Origin: Neobacillus drentensis
Lineage (GTDB): Bacteria; Bacillota; Bacilli; Bacillales; Cytobacillaceae
Assembly: GCF_021560175.1 (NCBI RefSeq)
Contig: NZ_CP091110.1
Coordinates: 5,935,001-5,999,000, forward strand
Length of the DNA stretch: 64,000 bases
Direction: 5' to 3'
A model generated the notes under the pieces. It was not told where the DNA came from and did not search any database. It saw only the letters and a list, made by a program, of their open reading frames with translations. Positions 1 to 8,520 of this stretch are shown piece by piece. Position numbers and translations under genes: made by a program. Every line of letters begins with the position of its first letter. Position 1 is the stretch's first letter.

Positions 1-709
<709 letters not shown>

Positions 710-838
710 GTTGATTTAGCTCATAATTTAAAACGTTGGCTTCATTTCATAAGAAATGAATATTATTGTTTGTTGACGTTTTTGTTTGTTTAGTTTTCAA
801 AGAACAATCCATCGCTTTAATTAACGACAACGAAATCT

Positions 839-867
839 ATTATATAATTTCGTTTTGTAAAAGTCAA
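839..867 (-). promoter_or_regulatory. rrn promoter proximal to 16S (P2-like)
   Basis: Minus-strand TTGACT at 862-867 and TATAAT at 839-844 with a 17-bp spacer. It sits about 130 bp upstream of the 16S 5' end, as expected for the downstream rrn promoter of Bacillus. Confidence 0.85.
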
Positions 868-909
868 CTACTTTTTTAAGTTAACCTTGCCGCCTTAGCG
901 ACGCATATT

Positions 910-939
910 AATATAACAAATAACCAACCTATAAGTCAA
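910..939 (-). promoter_or_regulatory. rrn promoter distal to 16S (P1-like)
   Basis: Minus-strand TTGACT at 934-939, 17-bp spacer and TTATAT at 911-916. With the promoter at 839-867 it forms the tandem P1/P2 arrangement about 70 bp apart that is usual for Bacillus rrn operons. The rest of 710-1040 is AT-rich leader with no gene. Confidence 0.8.
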
Positions 940-1040
940 CACTCTTTTACAAAAAAAATCACTCTATTATTAGCATTTAATTTATATGGCCGGTATCTGA
1001 CTACTACTACCTAATTAATTGTCATATCTAGCAGACAATT

Positions 1041-1067
1041 AAAAACAGATGCTTAGCACCTGTTTTT
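1041..1067 (-). terminator. terminator after GH1 gene
   Basis: Inverted repeat AAAAACAG...CTGTTTTT with a GC core and a T-run on the minus strand, about 25 bp past the stop of the GH1 gene. It separates that gene from the rrn promoters. Confidence 0.7.
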
Positions 1068-1092
1068 ATGTTTTGCTAATCTTGATTTTAAT

Positions 1093-2586
1093 CTATAAAC
1101 TTAGGTCTTCTCCGTTCGTTGCAATCACTTTCTTGAACCAATCAAATGATTTTTTCTTTGTTCTTTTTAATGTTCCATTTCCCTCGTCGTCCAGATCAAC
1201 ATAAATAAAGCCATATCGTTTTTTCATCTCTCCAGTTCCTGCTGAAACTAAATCAATGCATCCCCATGGTGTATAGCCCATTAAGTCAACACCATCTAAG
1301 GTAACTGCCTTTTTCATTTCTGCAATATGATCTCGGAAATATTGGATTCGATAATCATCCTCTACATATCCATTTTTATCCTGTTTATCAATCGTTCCCA
1401 TTCCGTTTTCAACAATAAAAAGAGGTTTTTGATACCGGTCATAAAGTTCGGATAAGGTGTATCTTAGCCCAATAGGGTCAATCGCCCAGCCCCACTCCGT
1501 TTTTTCAACAAAAGGATTTGCGTCCCCCATTTGGCCGCCGGTATCGGTATTCTGAACAATTTCAGTATGGTACACACTGCTGCGGTAATAACTAAATGAT
1601 AAGAAATCTGAAGGATTCGCCTTGATTATTTCATCGTCCCCTGGCTGCTTTTTTATGGTTGCCCCCATCTCTTCAAAAAGGCGGTCAGCATAAGATGGAT
1701 AATATCCCCTCATCATGACATCAGAATAAATCAAAGCTCCTCTTCGATAATCCAAAGCTCCAAATACATTTTCAGGCTTACAATCTTTCGGATATATGCA
1801 GCTTAATGCAACCATACAGCCAATCTTTGCATCAGGATTGATCTCGTGACAAAGCTTATTGGCGAGGGCACTCGCAACAAACATATGATGCTTTGCTTGA
1901 TAACGCACCTCTGAATCAGCCTCTCTTGTTCCCATAAAAGCATAACCATTTAATACATTAATTTCGTTAATAGTAATCCAATACTTCACTAAATCTTTAT
2001 ATCGTGTAAAGACCTCTTTGCACATTCTTAAAAAACAATCAATCGTCTCACGTCCGCCCCAGCCATTAAAATGTTCAGCCAAATAAGCAGGAGTTTCAAA
2101 ATGATAAAGAGTGACTAATGGTTCGATATTATATTTTTTGCACTCTTTAAAAACATCTTCGTAAAATTTCAGCCCTTCCTCATTTGGTTCTTCCCCATCG
2201 ATTCCACCTTTTGGGAAAATACGGGACCAACTAAGAGACAGCCGAAAACACTTAAAACCCATTTCTCCAAACAGGGCAATATCTTCTTCGTAATGGTGGT
2301 AAAAATCAACCGCATTATGGCTTGGATAATAAATATTTTCATCAATATAGCCTGATGCGCCTTCTGGGATCGTGTCCACTTTCGGATTCCCAGTAGGTCG
2401 TCGGTTTACCATTTTTTTGGTACCATCTTTTAACTGGATTGTAATTTTTCTCGGACGCTCTGCGGAACCATTTGTAATGAAGTCACTTGTCGCGAGCCCT
2501 CTTCCACCTTCTTTATATCCACCCTCATATTGGTTAGCAGCTGTAGCTCCACCCCATAAAAAATTTTCCGGGAATGTTTTTTTCAT
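1093..2586 (-). CDS. 6-phospho-beta-glucosidase, GH1 family
   Basis: This 497-residue cytoplasmic glycosidase would split phosphorylated beta-glucosides (for example cellobiose-6-phosphate) delivered by a PTS. It begins with the GH1 N-terminal FLWGGATAANQYEG signature. The acid/base Glu is E208 in TINEIN and the nucleophile is E393 in FIVENGMG. Length is normal for the family. A GAAAGGAT ribosome site precedes the ATG. It is last in the leftward locus licR-like regulator, IIB, IIC, IIA, which makes a 6-phospho substrate far more likely than a free glucoside. B. subtilis has the GH4 enzyme LicH in this position, so the GH1 enzyme is a functional replacement (inference). Exact sugar specificity cannot be read. 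Confidence 0.93.
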   Translation of the reverse strand: MKKTFPENFLWGGATAANQYEGGYKEGGRGLATSDFITNGSAERPRKITIQLKDGTKKMVNRRPTGNPKVDTIPEGASGYIDENIYYPSHNAVDFYHHYEEDIALFGEMGFKCFRLSLSWSRIFPKGGIDGEEPNEEGLKFYEDVFKECKKYNIEPLVTLYHFETPAYLAEHFNGWGGRETIDCFLRMCKEVFTRYKDLVKYWITINEINVLNGYAFMGTREADSEVRYQAKHHMFVASALANKLCHEINPDAKIGCMVALSCIYPKDCKPENVFGALDYRRGALIYSDVMMRGYYPSYADRLFEEMGATIKKQPGDDEIIKANPSDFLSFSYYRSSVYHTEIVQNTDTGGQMGDANPFVEKTEWGWAIDPIGLRYTLSELYDRYQKPLFIVENGMGTIDKQDKNGYVEDDYRIQYFRDHIAEMKKAVTLDGVDLMGYTPWGCIDLVSAGTGEMKKRYGFIYVDLDDEGNGTLKRTKKKSFDWFKKVIATNGEDLSL

Positions 2587-2970
2587 AAAAGTTCATATCC
2601 TTTCAAAATGGTAAACGGAAGTCAACCTTAATATGATTGCATATAGTACGCTAAATCATTTTTAATAAAGGTTATTTTCGCATAACTTTTTGTTTTTCGT
2701 AAAAGTTAATCGACCCGTTGCATCGTGGTATCTTTTCATAAAAACATTTGTGAAAATTGCCCTTAAACGTAAGTTTTTGTTCCTTAATCAGGTACAAAAG
2801 CAACAAAGTTTACGAAAAGAGCCTTTAAAAAAAAAACCCAAAATAAATTGGGCTATTTAAAGAATGGACAGACATTTTTCAGTTATCGATTCAAATCTGC
2901 CAAACCCACTGAACTATTCTGATTTTCCATAATGTTTATCTCTTCTTATCCTAATAGAAAAGGACTTGTT
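2587..2970. other. intergenic region upstream of GH1 gene
   Basis: About 380 bp, AT-rich, with no convincing ORF. It holds the terminator at 2827-2853 and presumably a separate promoter for the GH1 gene. A small dyad GTTAT-N6-ATAAC is visible near 2670-2690. No clear cre or antiterminator (RAT) hairpin was found. Confidence 0.5.
2827..2853 (-). terminator. terminator after PTS IIA gene
   Basis: Minus-strand hairpin CCCAA-ATTTATT-TTGGG followed by a run of ten T. It lies 120 bp past the IIA stop, so the GH1 gene is partly uncoupled from the IIB-IIC-IIA transcript. Confidence 0.7.
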
Positions 2971-3306
2971 TTAGGCTTTTTTGAGAAGTTTATGCAAATC
3001 GATAATTTCTCTGGCCAAATCTTTAAGGGTCATTGAGGTCATCAAATGGTCTTGTGCATGGATCATAATAAGAGGAAGTTCGAATTTCGATCCACCAGCT
3101 TCCTTTTGGATTAAATCTGTTTGAACATGATGGGCTTCATTGAAGGCAGTATCTGCCTCTGTTAGTTTTGCTTCTGCTTCATCAAAATTACCTTTTTTAG
3201 CTTCCTGCATGGCTTCCATCGCCAAGCTTCTTGCATTCCCTGCATGAAGGATTAATTGAAATGCAAGATTGTAAAGTTCTTCTTTATTCATAATTAATTC
3301 ATTCAT
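2971..3306 (-). CDS. PTS lactose/cellobiose-family EIIA
   Basis: This 111-residue all-helical phosphocarrier passes phosphate from HPr to the IIB protein. The family signature MIHAQDHLMTS lies around residues 81-91, with the phospho-accepting His in HAQDH. Length matches LicA/CelC/LacF. The first ATG is preferred because GAAAGGCTG sits about 9 nt upstream. A second Met at codon 6 is possible. It follows IIC in the same direction, with a hairpin between them (3492-3523) that may lower its expression relative to IIB and IIC. Best functional match is LicA of the lichenan system. Confidence 0.92.
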   Translation of the reverse strand: MNELIMNKEELYNLAFQLILHAGNARSLAMEAMQEAKKGNFDEAEAKLTEADTAFNEAHHVQTDLIQKEAGGSKFELPLIMIHAQDHLMTSMTLKDLAREIIDLHKLLKKA

Positions 3307-3491
3307 AATTAACAGCCTTTCATATGATTACTAGGAAAAGGACATTCCTCTCTCCTGCCCATTTGGGTCATTATTAAAATCTAGTTGTATTTACGATTAA
3401 AAACTGTGGTAGTTAGTTTTGTATGTTTCTAACATTTCATTCAAGATGATTTTTCACACTGTCAAAAGGCGAATGACCTTCCTATTAAATG

Positions 3492-3523
3492 TAAAAAGAA
3501 GGGCACTAGCCAAACTAATGCCC
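3492..3523 (-). terminator. intra-operon terminator/attenuator between IIC and IIA
   Basis: Minus-strand 9-bp stem GGGCATTAG/CTAGTGCCC with loop TTTGG, followed by TTCTTTTT. It lies just past the IIC stop and 190 bp before IIA, so it may set the IIC/IIA ratio or stabilise the upstream mRNA. Confidence 0.7.
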
Positions 3524-3531
3524 AGTCAGTC

Positions 3532-4866
3532 TTATGCGATTTTCTTACCATTTCCGTTCATCGCATCTTCTTCTCTCTTCTTCGCTTTATCATATATTTT
3601 GAAGAATGGAAGATAGATGACGAATGAAATAACAATGTTAACTAAATTCATGATGGCTCCTGAAATATGTCCGCCAGAAGCAAGATATCCTGAGATAATT
3701 GGCGGCATTGTCCATGGTACTGCAACACCGGAAGGCTTTGCGACCAATCCCATATCCATCCCAAGGAATGTTACAATAACGGTAACGATTGAGGTAAGAA
3801 CGAATGGAATGATCATGATTGGGTTTAACACGATTGGCATACCAAAGATTAATGGTTCGTTAATGTTAAAGATACTAGGAGCAAATGCCAAACGACCAAG
3901 ACTTTTCATTTGTTGGGATTTAGCAAACATTACCATTGATAGAACCAAACCAATTGTTACACCTGTTCCACCGATATGGACGAAGTTATCCCAGAATTGT
4001 TGTGTAACAATGTGTGGCAGCGGTTGATGTGCTTGATATGCTGTCATATTGTCACCCATCGCACCGAACCAAATTGGTTCCATTACACTTTTAACGATGT
4101 TTGTACCGTGTAATCCAGTAGCCCATAATATCGTTACGAATAATTCAGCAACAATGGATCCTCCTAGAGTTAGACCTACCATTTTTAGTGGGTCACCTAA
4201 AAGGGTTGTAACCAAGCCGTTGATACTTTCGTAAGGAGTCAATTCAACAAGTAAACGGATTACCCAAACCACAAGAAGAACAATAAATCCTGGAATTAAA
4301 GCTGCAAATGATTTACCAACACTTGGCGGTACACCCGCTGGCATTTTAATAACAAAATCCTTTTTGACGACCCAACGATAAATTTCTGTTGATATAATTG
4401 CAAAGAGTAACGCAACAAACAACCCTTTACTGCTCAAGAACGCTTTTGAAATCGCACCAGTAACCAAAACTCCGTCTTCAGCTCCAGTTGGAGTAAACAT
4501 GAAACTGAATGGTGTTGTTAATAGGAAAGCAGCAACTGAAATCGCACCCGCACTCATCGCATCGAGCTTATAGCCTTCTGCTAGTCGGTAAGCAACCGCG
4601 AACGCTGCAATAATTGACATGATATTGAAAGTTGCATCTACTGGATAACTTAATTTAGCTGCCCAGGTTGGACCGAATATAGAAGTCATCCAATCAGCAT
4701 AACCTGGAATAGGCAAGTTAGCCAGGATCAAGAAAAATGAACCAATAACAATGAATGGCATAGTCGCAATTAGACCATCTCGAAGAGCTAATAAGTGTCT
4801 TTGCGCACCAATCTTCCCTGCAACAGGCATAACTTTCTCTTCTAATATGGTGTTGAATTTACTCAT
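3532..4866 (-). CDS. PTS cellobiose-family EIIC permease
   Basis: This 444-residue polytopic membrane protein is the sugar-translocating subunit of a cellobiose/lichenan PTS. About ten hydrophobic segments are visible, with the family N-terminus (MPVAGKIGAQRHLLALRDG) and the central region NPIMIIPFVL. AAAGGGG precedes the ATG. It starts 24 bp after the IIB stop, so the two are co-transcribed. Length and layout match LicC/CelB. Substrate is inferred from the family and from the adjacent 6-phospho-beta-glucosidase. Confidence 0.94.
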   Translation of the reverse strand: MSKFNTILEEKVMPVAGKIGAQRHLLALRDGLIATMPFIVIGSFFLILANLPIPGYADWMTSIFGPTWAAKLSYPVDATFNIMSIIAAFAVAYRLAEGYKLDAMSAGAISVAAFLLTTPFSFMFTPTGAEDGVLVTGAISKAFLSSKGLFVALLFAIISTEIYRWVVKKDFVIKMPAGVPPSVGKSFAALIPGFIVLLVVWVIRLLVELTPYESINGLVTTLLGDPLKMVGLTLGGSIVAELFVTILWATGLHGTNIVKSVMEPIWFGAMGDNMTAYQAHQPLPHIVTQQFWDNFVHIGGTGVTIGLVLSMVMFAKSQQMKSLGRLAFAPSIFNINEPLIFGMPIVLNPIMIIPFVLTSIVTVIVTFLGMDMGLVAKPSGVAVPWTMPPIISGYLASGGHISGAIMNLVNIVISFVIYLPFFKIYDKAKKREEDAMNGNGKKIA

Positions 4867-4890
4867 TTTCTTTTTCCCCTTTGATTATCT

Positions 4891-5199
4891 TTATTTATTA
4901 TTCACTAGATTTATAGCTGTATTTAATACTTCTGGACCATTACACGTACCGTAGTGGATTGGATTGATTGCATCCACCGGAATACCCTTTTCTTCACCCA
5001 GCTTTTTCATATTTGAAAGTAGATATCTAACCTGTGGTCCTAAAAGAAGAACATCAGCGTTGTCAATGTGTTGATTGACTGCATTAGCTGGGACCGCCCA
5101 GATTTTCCCTTCTAGCCCTTGTTCTTGGGCTGCCTTTTCCATCTTGGTCACCAATAAACTAGTACTCATTCCTGCAGCACAGCATAATAAAATATTCAT
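4891..5199 (-). CDS. PTS cellobiose-family EIIB
   Basis: A 102-residue soluble phosphotransfer protein. The phospho-cysteine loop is at the very N-terminus (MNILLCCAAGMSTSLLV, Cys6/Cys7). The start at 5199 is chosen because GGGAGGAAT lies 8 nt upstream and because it puts the Cys loop on the first beta-strand as in LicB/CelA. An upstream in-frame ATG would add 15 residues with no ribosome site. First gene of the IIB-IIC-IIA unit. Confidence 0.93.
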   Translation of the reverse strand: MNILLCCAAGMSTSLLVTKMEKAAQEQGLEGKIWAVPANAVNQHIDNADVLLLGPQVRYLLSNMKKLGEEKGIPVDAINPIHYGTCNGPEVLNTAINLVNNK

Positions 5200-5319
5200 C
5201 GATTTATTCCTCCCATTATTCATAAAAGTTATTTTGAAAAACAATTGGCCAATTCATCCAAACTGGAACATTTTGCAGTTGTTTTAAGAGTGAGGTAATC
5301 ACCTGTTTATAGTTTATGT

Positions 5320-5368
5320 TGAAAACGGTTTATTTTACAGAAAGGATTTTTCCGTTACCAACGGAAAA
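5320..5368 (-). promoter_or_regulatory. candidate LicR operator and cre-like site upstream of PTS operon
   Basis: A perfect 9-bp inverted repeat TTTTCCGTT-ACC-AACGGAAAA (5348-5368) is followed on the minus strand by a cre-like TGAAAACGGTTTAT (5320-5333, 12 of 14 positions of TGWAANCGNTNWCA). A TATAAA-like -10 lies about 10 bp further on and the -35 is poor, which fits an activator-dependent promoter. Assignment of the dyad to the neighbouring LicR-type activator is inference. Confidence 0.5.
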
Positions 5369-5437
5369 GTAGATAGACACATAAAATGAAGTCATTGTTA
5401 TGCAAAATCATTATCCTTTGATAATATGCCCATAACC

Positions 5438-5463
5438 CAAAAGGGGTACCCTTTGGTACCCCT
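5438..5463 (-). terminator. terminator after licR-like gene
   Basis: Stem AGGGGTACC/GGTACCCCT with a 4-nt loop, then TTTT on the minus strand, about 115 bp beyond the regulator stop. It separates the regulator transcript from the IIB operon. Confidence 0.8.
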
Positions 5464-5578
5464 CATTCTTTTCCCTATTAAACTTTTTCAGCATTAGCAG
5501 CATACTTGTCTATCTCAATCCACTGACTTCTCAGGTGAATTCTCGTTAAACAGACGATTGCCTCGGGTTTTGAATCAT

Positions 5579-7507
5579 TTAAGACTCATTTAAAATCTTT
5601 ATAATTTCATCAGCTGAATCACTTTTTAAAATTTTTTGGACCTTTGTACTGTTCTCAAGTAGAGCGAGGAGCCTTTGATACATCCTTTCCAGGTCATCCC
5701 CATTCGGTACTTTTCTTATATTTAACAAACAGATAAATTGAACCATATGTCTGTCGGCCCATTCGATAGGCTTCTTTAATGTGCATACAGTCCAAATTGT
5801 TTCCTCCGTTTCCGGTGTAAGTGGATGTGGGATGGCCACAAGATTTCCAAAGCTGGTTGGGGCGAGCGCCTCTCTTTCCAACACTGAATCTACATAATCT
5901 TTGGAGACGAGTTTTTGTTTGTATAATTCCTGACACATAAACCGGATGACACTTTCTTTATCCTCAAATTCTTTATGAATAAAAACTCTGGATTCATCTA
6001 AATAATTCTCTTCTTCATACTCTAGTACAGGCGATAACCCCTTCCGGATATTTGCAATATCACTTTCTCCTAAAAAGGTATTGACGACTTGTACCGGAAC
6101 GCCGATATCTTCTTTTACTGGAATCGTACTAATAATAAAATCAATCGAGGATAGGTCGTACTCCTTTAATTGATAATAATTGGTGGTAGCCACAATATCC
6201 AATTCATCTTTAAATTCATTCTGCAAACGATAAAACAGAAGCTTTGCGCTTCCAACACCAGAAGCACACACTACCATGACCCGTTTCGTCTGTTTATTCC
6301 TTGTCTTCATTCTTTCTAGTGCCACACCGATATGTAAGGCAATATAAGCTATTTCGTGTTCTCCTACCTCAATCTCCAAATATTTGTCGATGCATCTGCT
6401 TGCAATGGCAGCACCCTCAAAGGCGCTGGGATATTTCCGTTTAATTTCGTCTAATAACGGATTCCGAATGTTCATGTTGTAGCGCAGACGGTTCATCGCC
6501 GGCCGAATGTGTAAACTCAACGCTTGAATGAATTCCGAGTCGTCATAAAAATCCCAATTTAATTCGGTTTTTAATCTATCCAGCATGCAATGTATAATGG
6601 TGCCTAATTCATCAAATTTACTAAATTCATTCAGCGTATTCTTATGAATTAATTTTGTCCCCAACAAATGGACAATAATATAATCAATCTCAGCTTTTGG
6701 AAATTTTAAGCCGGTAAACTCCTCTACTTCTTTGACGATATCATTGGCCACTATTTTTTCAAAGGGGTATTTTCCTGTTAAATCGTGCTCCAGGTTTTCG
6801 ATGACAAATCCCTCTTCAATTCTTTTGCATCCAATGGTAATATGGGTTGCCAAATTTTCAAGTGCTATGTCAGATATCTCAATTTTGTATTCATTCACTT
6901 TTTTTATGATCGTTCCCTTTATCTTTTCAAACAGTTGTTGATCCAAAAGCTGAAAAGACAGACTGTCAATGTTTAGGCTGCTATTCCGACTTAAAATATA
7001 ATTTGAAAAACATAGCCGCTTCATATATTCATCGCCTTCAACCTGCGTACCATAATGGGGTCTTGAAACTAGCTTCAAATCATAGCTTTCCAATATTTCA
7101 CGGACAATTTTTAAATCATTTTGAAGCTTAGGCTTGGAAACAAATAGCTCTTCCTCGAGACTATCTAATTTTATTGGTTCCTTTTCTAAAAAAAATCGTT
7201 TTAATATATACAGAACCCGATTTGTCTGTTCGGAAAAATCGGATTGATGATGATCGATCGCATCATTCGGATGCGGATTAAACTCCTTTTCAAACAAGTC
7301 ATATTCCTTTATATCTAATATATATCCTTTGCCACGAACCGATTCAATATTGATTCCTAATGATGAACTTTGTGATTGAAGTTCTTTGATCTCGGTTCGA
7401 ATCGTTCTGTCACTCACTGCAAGATCCTTTGCCATCCATTCTGCCGTAACAGGTTCTCTCTCCTTCATTAAAAACAACACGATGTCTCTTTGTCGTTTTG
7501 AAACCAT
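5579..7507 (-). CDS. licR: PRD-containing transcriptional activator, LicR family
   Basis: A 642-residue BglG/MtlR-type activator with PTS-controlled domains. Order: winged HTH (about 5-60), Mga-like second HTH (about 100-160), PRD1 with His222 and His280, PRD2 with His333 and His392, EIIB-like domain with Cys414 (VMVVCASGVGSAK), EIIA type-2 domain with His561 (AIPHPL). This is the full LicR architecture, with every expected phospho-site present. In B. subtilis LicR activates the licBCAH operon and is tuned by EII and HPr phosphorylation. Here it lies directly upstream of IIB-IIC-IIA in the same orientation. AAAGGTGAG precedes the start. Confidence 0.9.
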   Translation of the reverse strand: MVSKRQRDIVLFLMKEREPVTAEWMAKDLAVSDRTIRTEIKELQSQSSSLGINIESVRGKGYILDIKEYDLFEKEFNPHPNDAIDHHQSDFSEQTNRVLYILKRFFLEKEPIKLDSLEEELFVSKPKLQNDLKIVREILESYDLKLVSRPHYGTQVEGDEYMKRLCFSNYILSRNSSLNIDSLSFQLLDQQLFEKIKGTIIKKVNEYKIEISDIALENLATHITIGCKRIEEGFVIENLEHDLTGKYPFEKIVANDIVKEVEEFTGLKFPKAEIDYIIVHLLGTKLIHKNTLNEFSKFDELGTIIHCMLDRLKTELNWDFYDDSEFIQALSLHIRPAMNRLRYNMNIRNPLLDEIKRKYPSAFEGAAIASRCIDKYLEIEVGEHEIAYIALHIGVALERMKTRNKQTKRVMVVCASGVGSAKLLFYRLQNEFKDELDIVATTNYYQLKEYDLSSIDFIISTIPVKEDIGVPVQVVNTFLGESDIANIRKGLSPVLEYEEENYLDESRVFIHKEFEDKESVIRFMCQELYKQKLVSKDYVDSVLEREALAPTSFGNLVAIPHPLTPETEETIWTVCTLKKPIEWADRHMVQFICLLNIRKVPNGDDLERMYQRLLALLENSTKVQKILKSDSADEIIKILNES

Positions 7508-7840
7508 TTATCTACTCACCTTTCTTAATGAGTTGATCGACTAAAATTATTGTTTAGTTTGTTCACTTTCTTTGCCATTGACTCCATAGTCAATAACTAG
7601 CTTTGCCTGAAATCGTTCTATTACATTAATCAATGATTGTCAAATGCAGAAACTATTTGACTCTTCCTTTTAAATTACTTTTTCTCTATCAAAAGTTCTA
7701 GAATAATCCCTTAATAGGACCTTTTTTGTAGAAAAATAGCATTAAATAAGCTTTTTTGCCATTACTATAGTGCTATTTGGATTATAATTTAGCAGTACGT
7801 CCTACATATAAACCAATCAACAGGGGGAAAAGGAAAGAAA
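7508..7840. other. divergent intergenic region
   Basis: About 330 bp, AT-rich. A TATAAT at 7783-7788 (plus strand) is a likely -10 for the following gene and lacks a good -35. No ORF or strong hairpin was seen. Confidence 0.4.
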
Positions 7841-8243
7841 ATTGGAAAAACGCTTATTAAGATTGCAGCGGTTTATTTTTCATTTGGGGTTTTAGTTGGA
7901 ATGTCCATGGGTATTGTCCATGACTTTAGGTTAACTTCCACTCACCCTCATATTAACTTATTAGGCTGGGTGTCAACTGCTTTATTTGGAATCATTTATT
8001 CGATTTTTCCCTTTTGCTGCTAGTACAAAATTAGCAAAAACACATTTTTGGTTACATAACATCGGTCTGCCCGTGATGGTGATTGGATTGGTTCTCGAAA
8101 CCTTCGGTGTTTCAGCCGCTTTGCCAATTATGATTATCGGTTCTCTAGCCGTTGTGATTGGCACCCTGCTATTCACTGCCAATATCGTTAAAACACTAAA
8201 AAACCGTTCTGCCCAAAAGGCGGATCACGGTGTTAGAGCCTAA
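7841..8243 (+). pseudogene. small heme-copper-oxidase-subunit-I-like membrane protein, frameshifted
   Basis: Two overlapping frames together give one protein of about 134 residues with four hydrophobic segments. The first frame runs from about 7841 to the TAG at 8021-8023 and includes HPHINLLGWVS. The second continues with FAASTKLAKTHFWLHNIGLP. One extra T in CCCTTTTGCTGC (8009-8020) breaks the frame. The 5' end also lacks a proper start: ATT stands at 7841 after GGGGGAAAAGG, and the first in-frame ATG is at 7901 inside segment 1. Small proteins of this type are annotated as cytochrome-c-oxidase-like in Bacillus. It may be a decayed gene or a sequencing error in a homopolymer. Confidence 0.65.
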
Positions 8244-8248
8244 AAATC

Positions 8249-8278
8249 AAGGACTTCCTAAGCAGAAGTCCTTTTTTA
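8249..8278 (+). terminator. terminator
   Basis: AAGGACTTC-N7-GAAGTCCTT followed by a T-run, directly after the frameshifted membrane gene. Confidence 0.85.
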
Positions 8279-8520
8279 ATTTTTCTTTCCTAATGATTTC
8301 AAAATTGGGGCTGAACATTTATCCCCTTCTTCGCCAGGAAATCAAAATGAAAAATAAACACTTCATGCTCCTGACTCCTCTAACTACAAATTTTTGGGTA
8401 TAATATAGGAATATGGATTTTTACAGATGAACTTTTTACTACTATTTTTTGATTGTCCACGCATGATGCATGGATATTTTCATATAACCAAGGGTTCCAA
8501 GTTAAAGGGGTACATTATCT

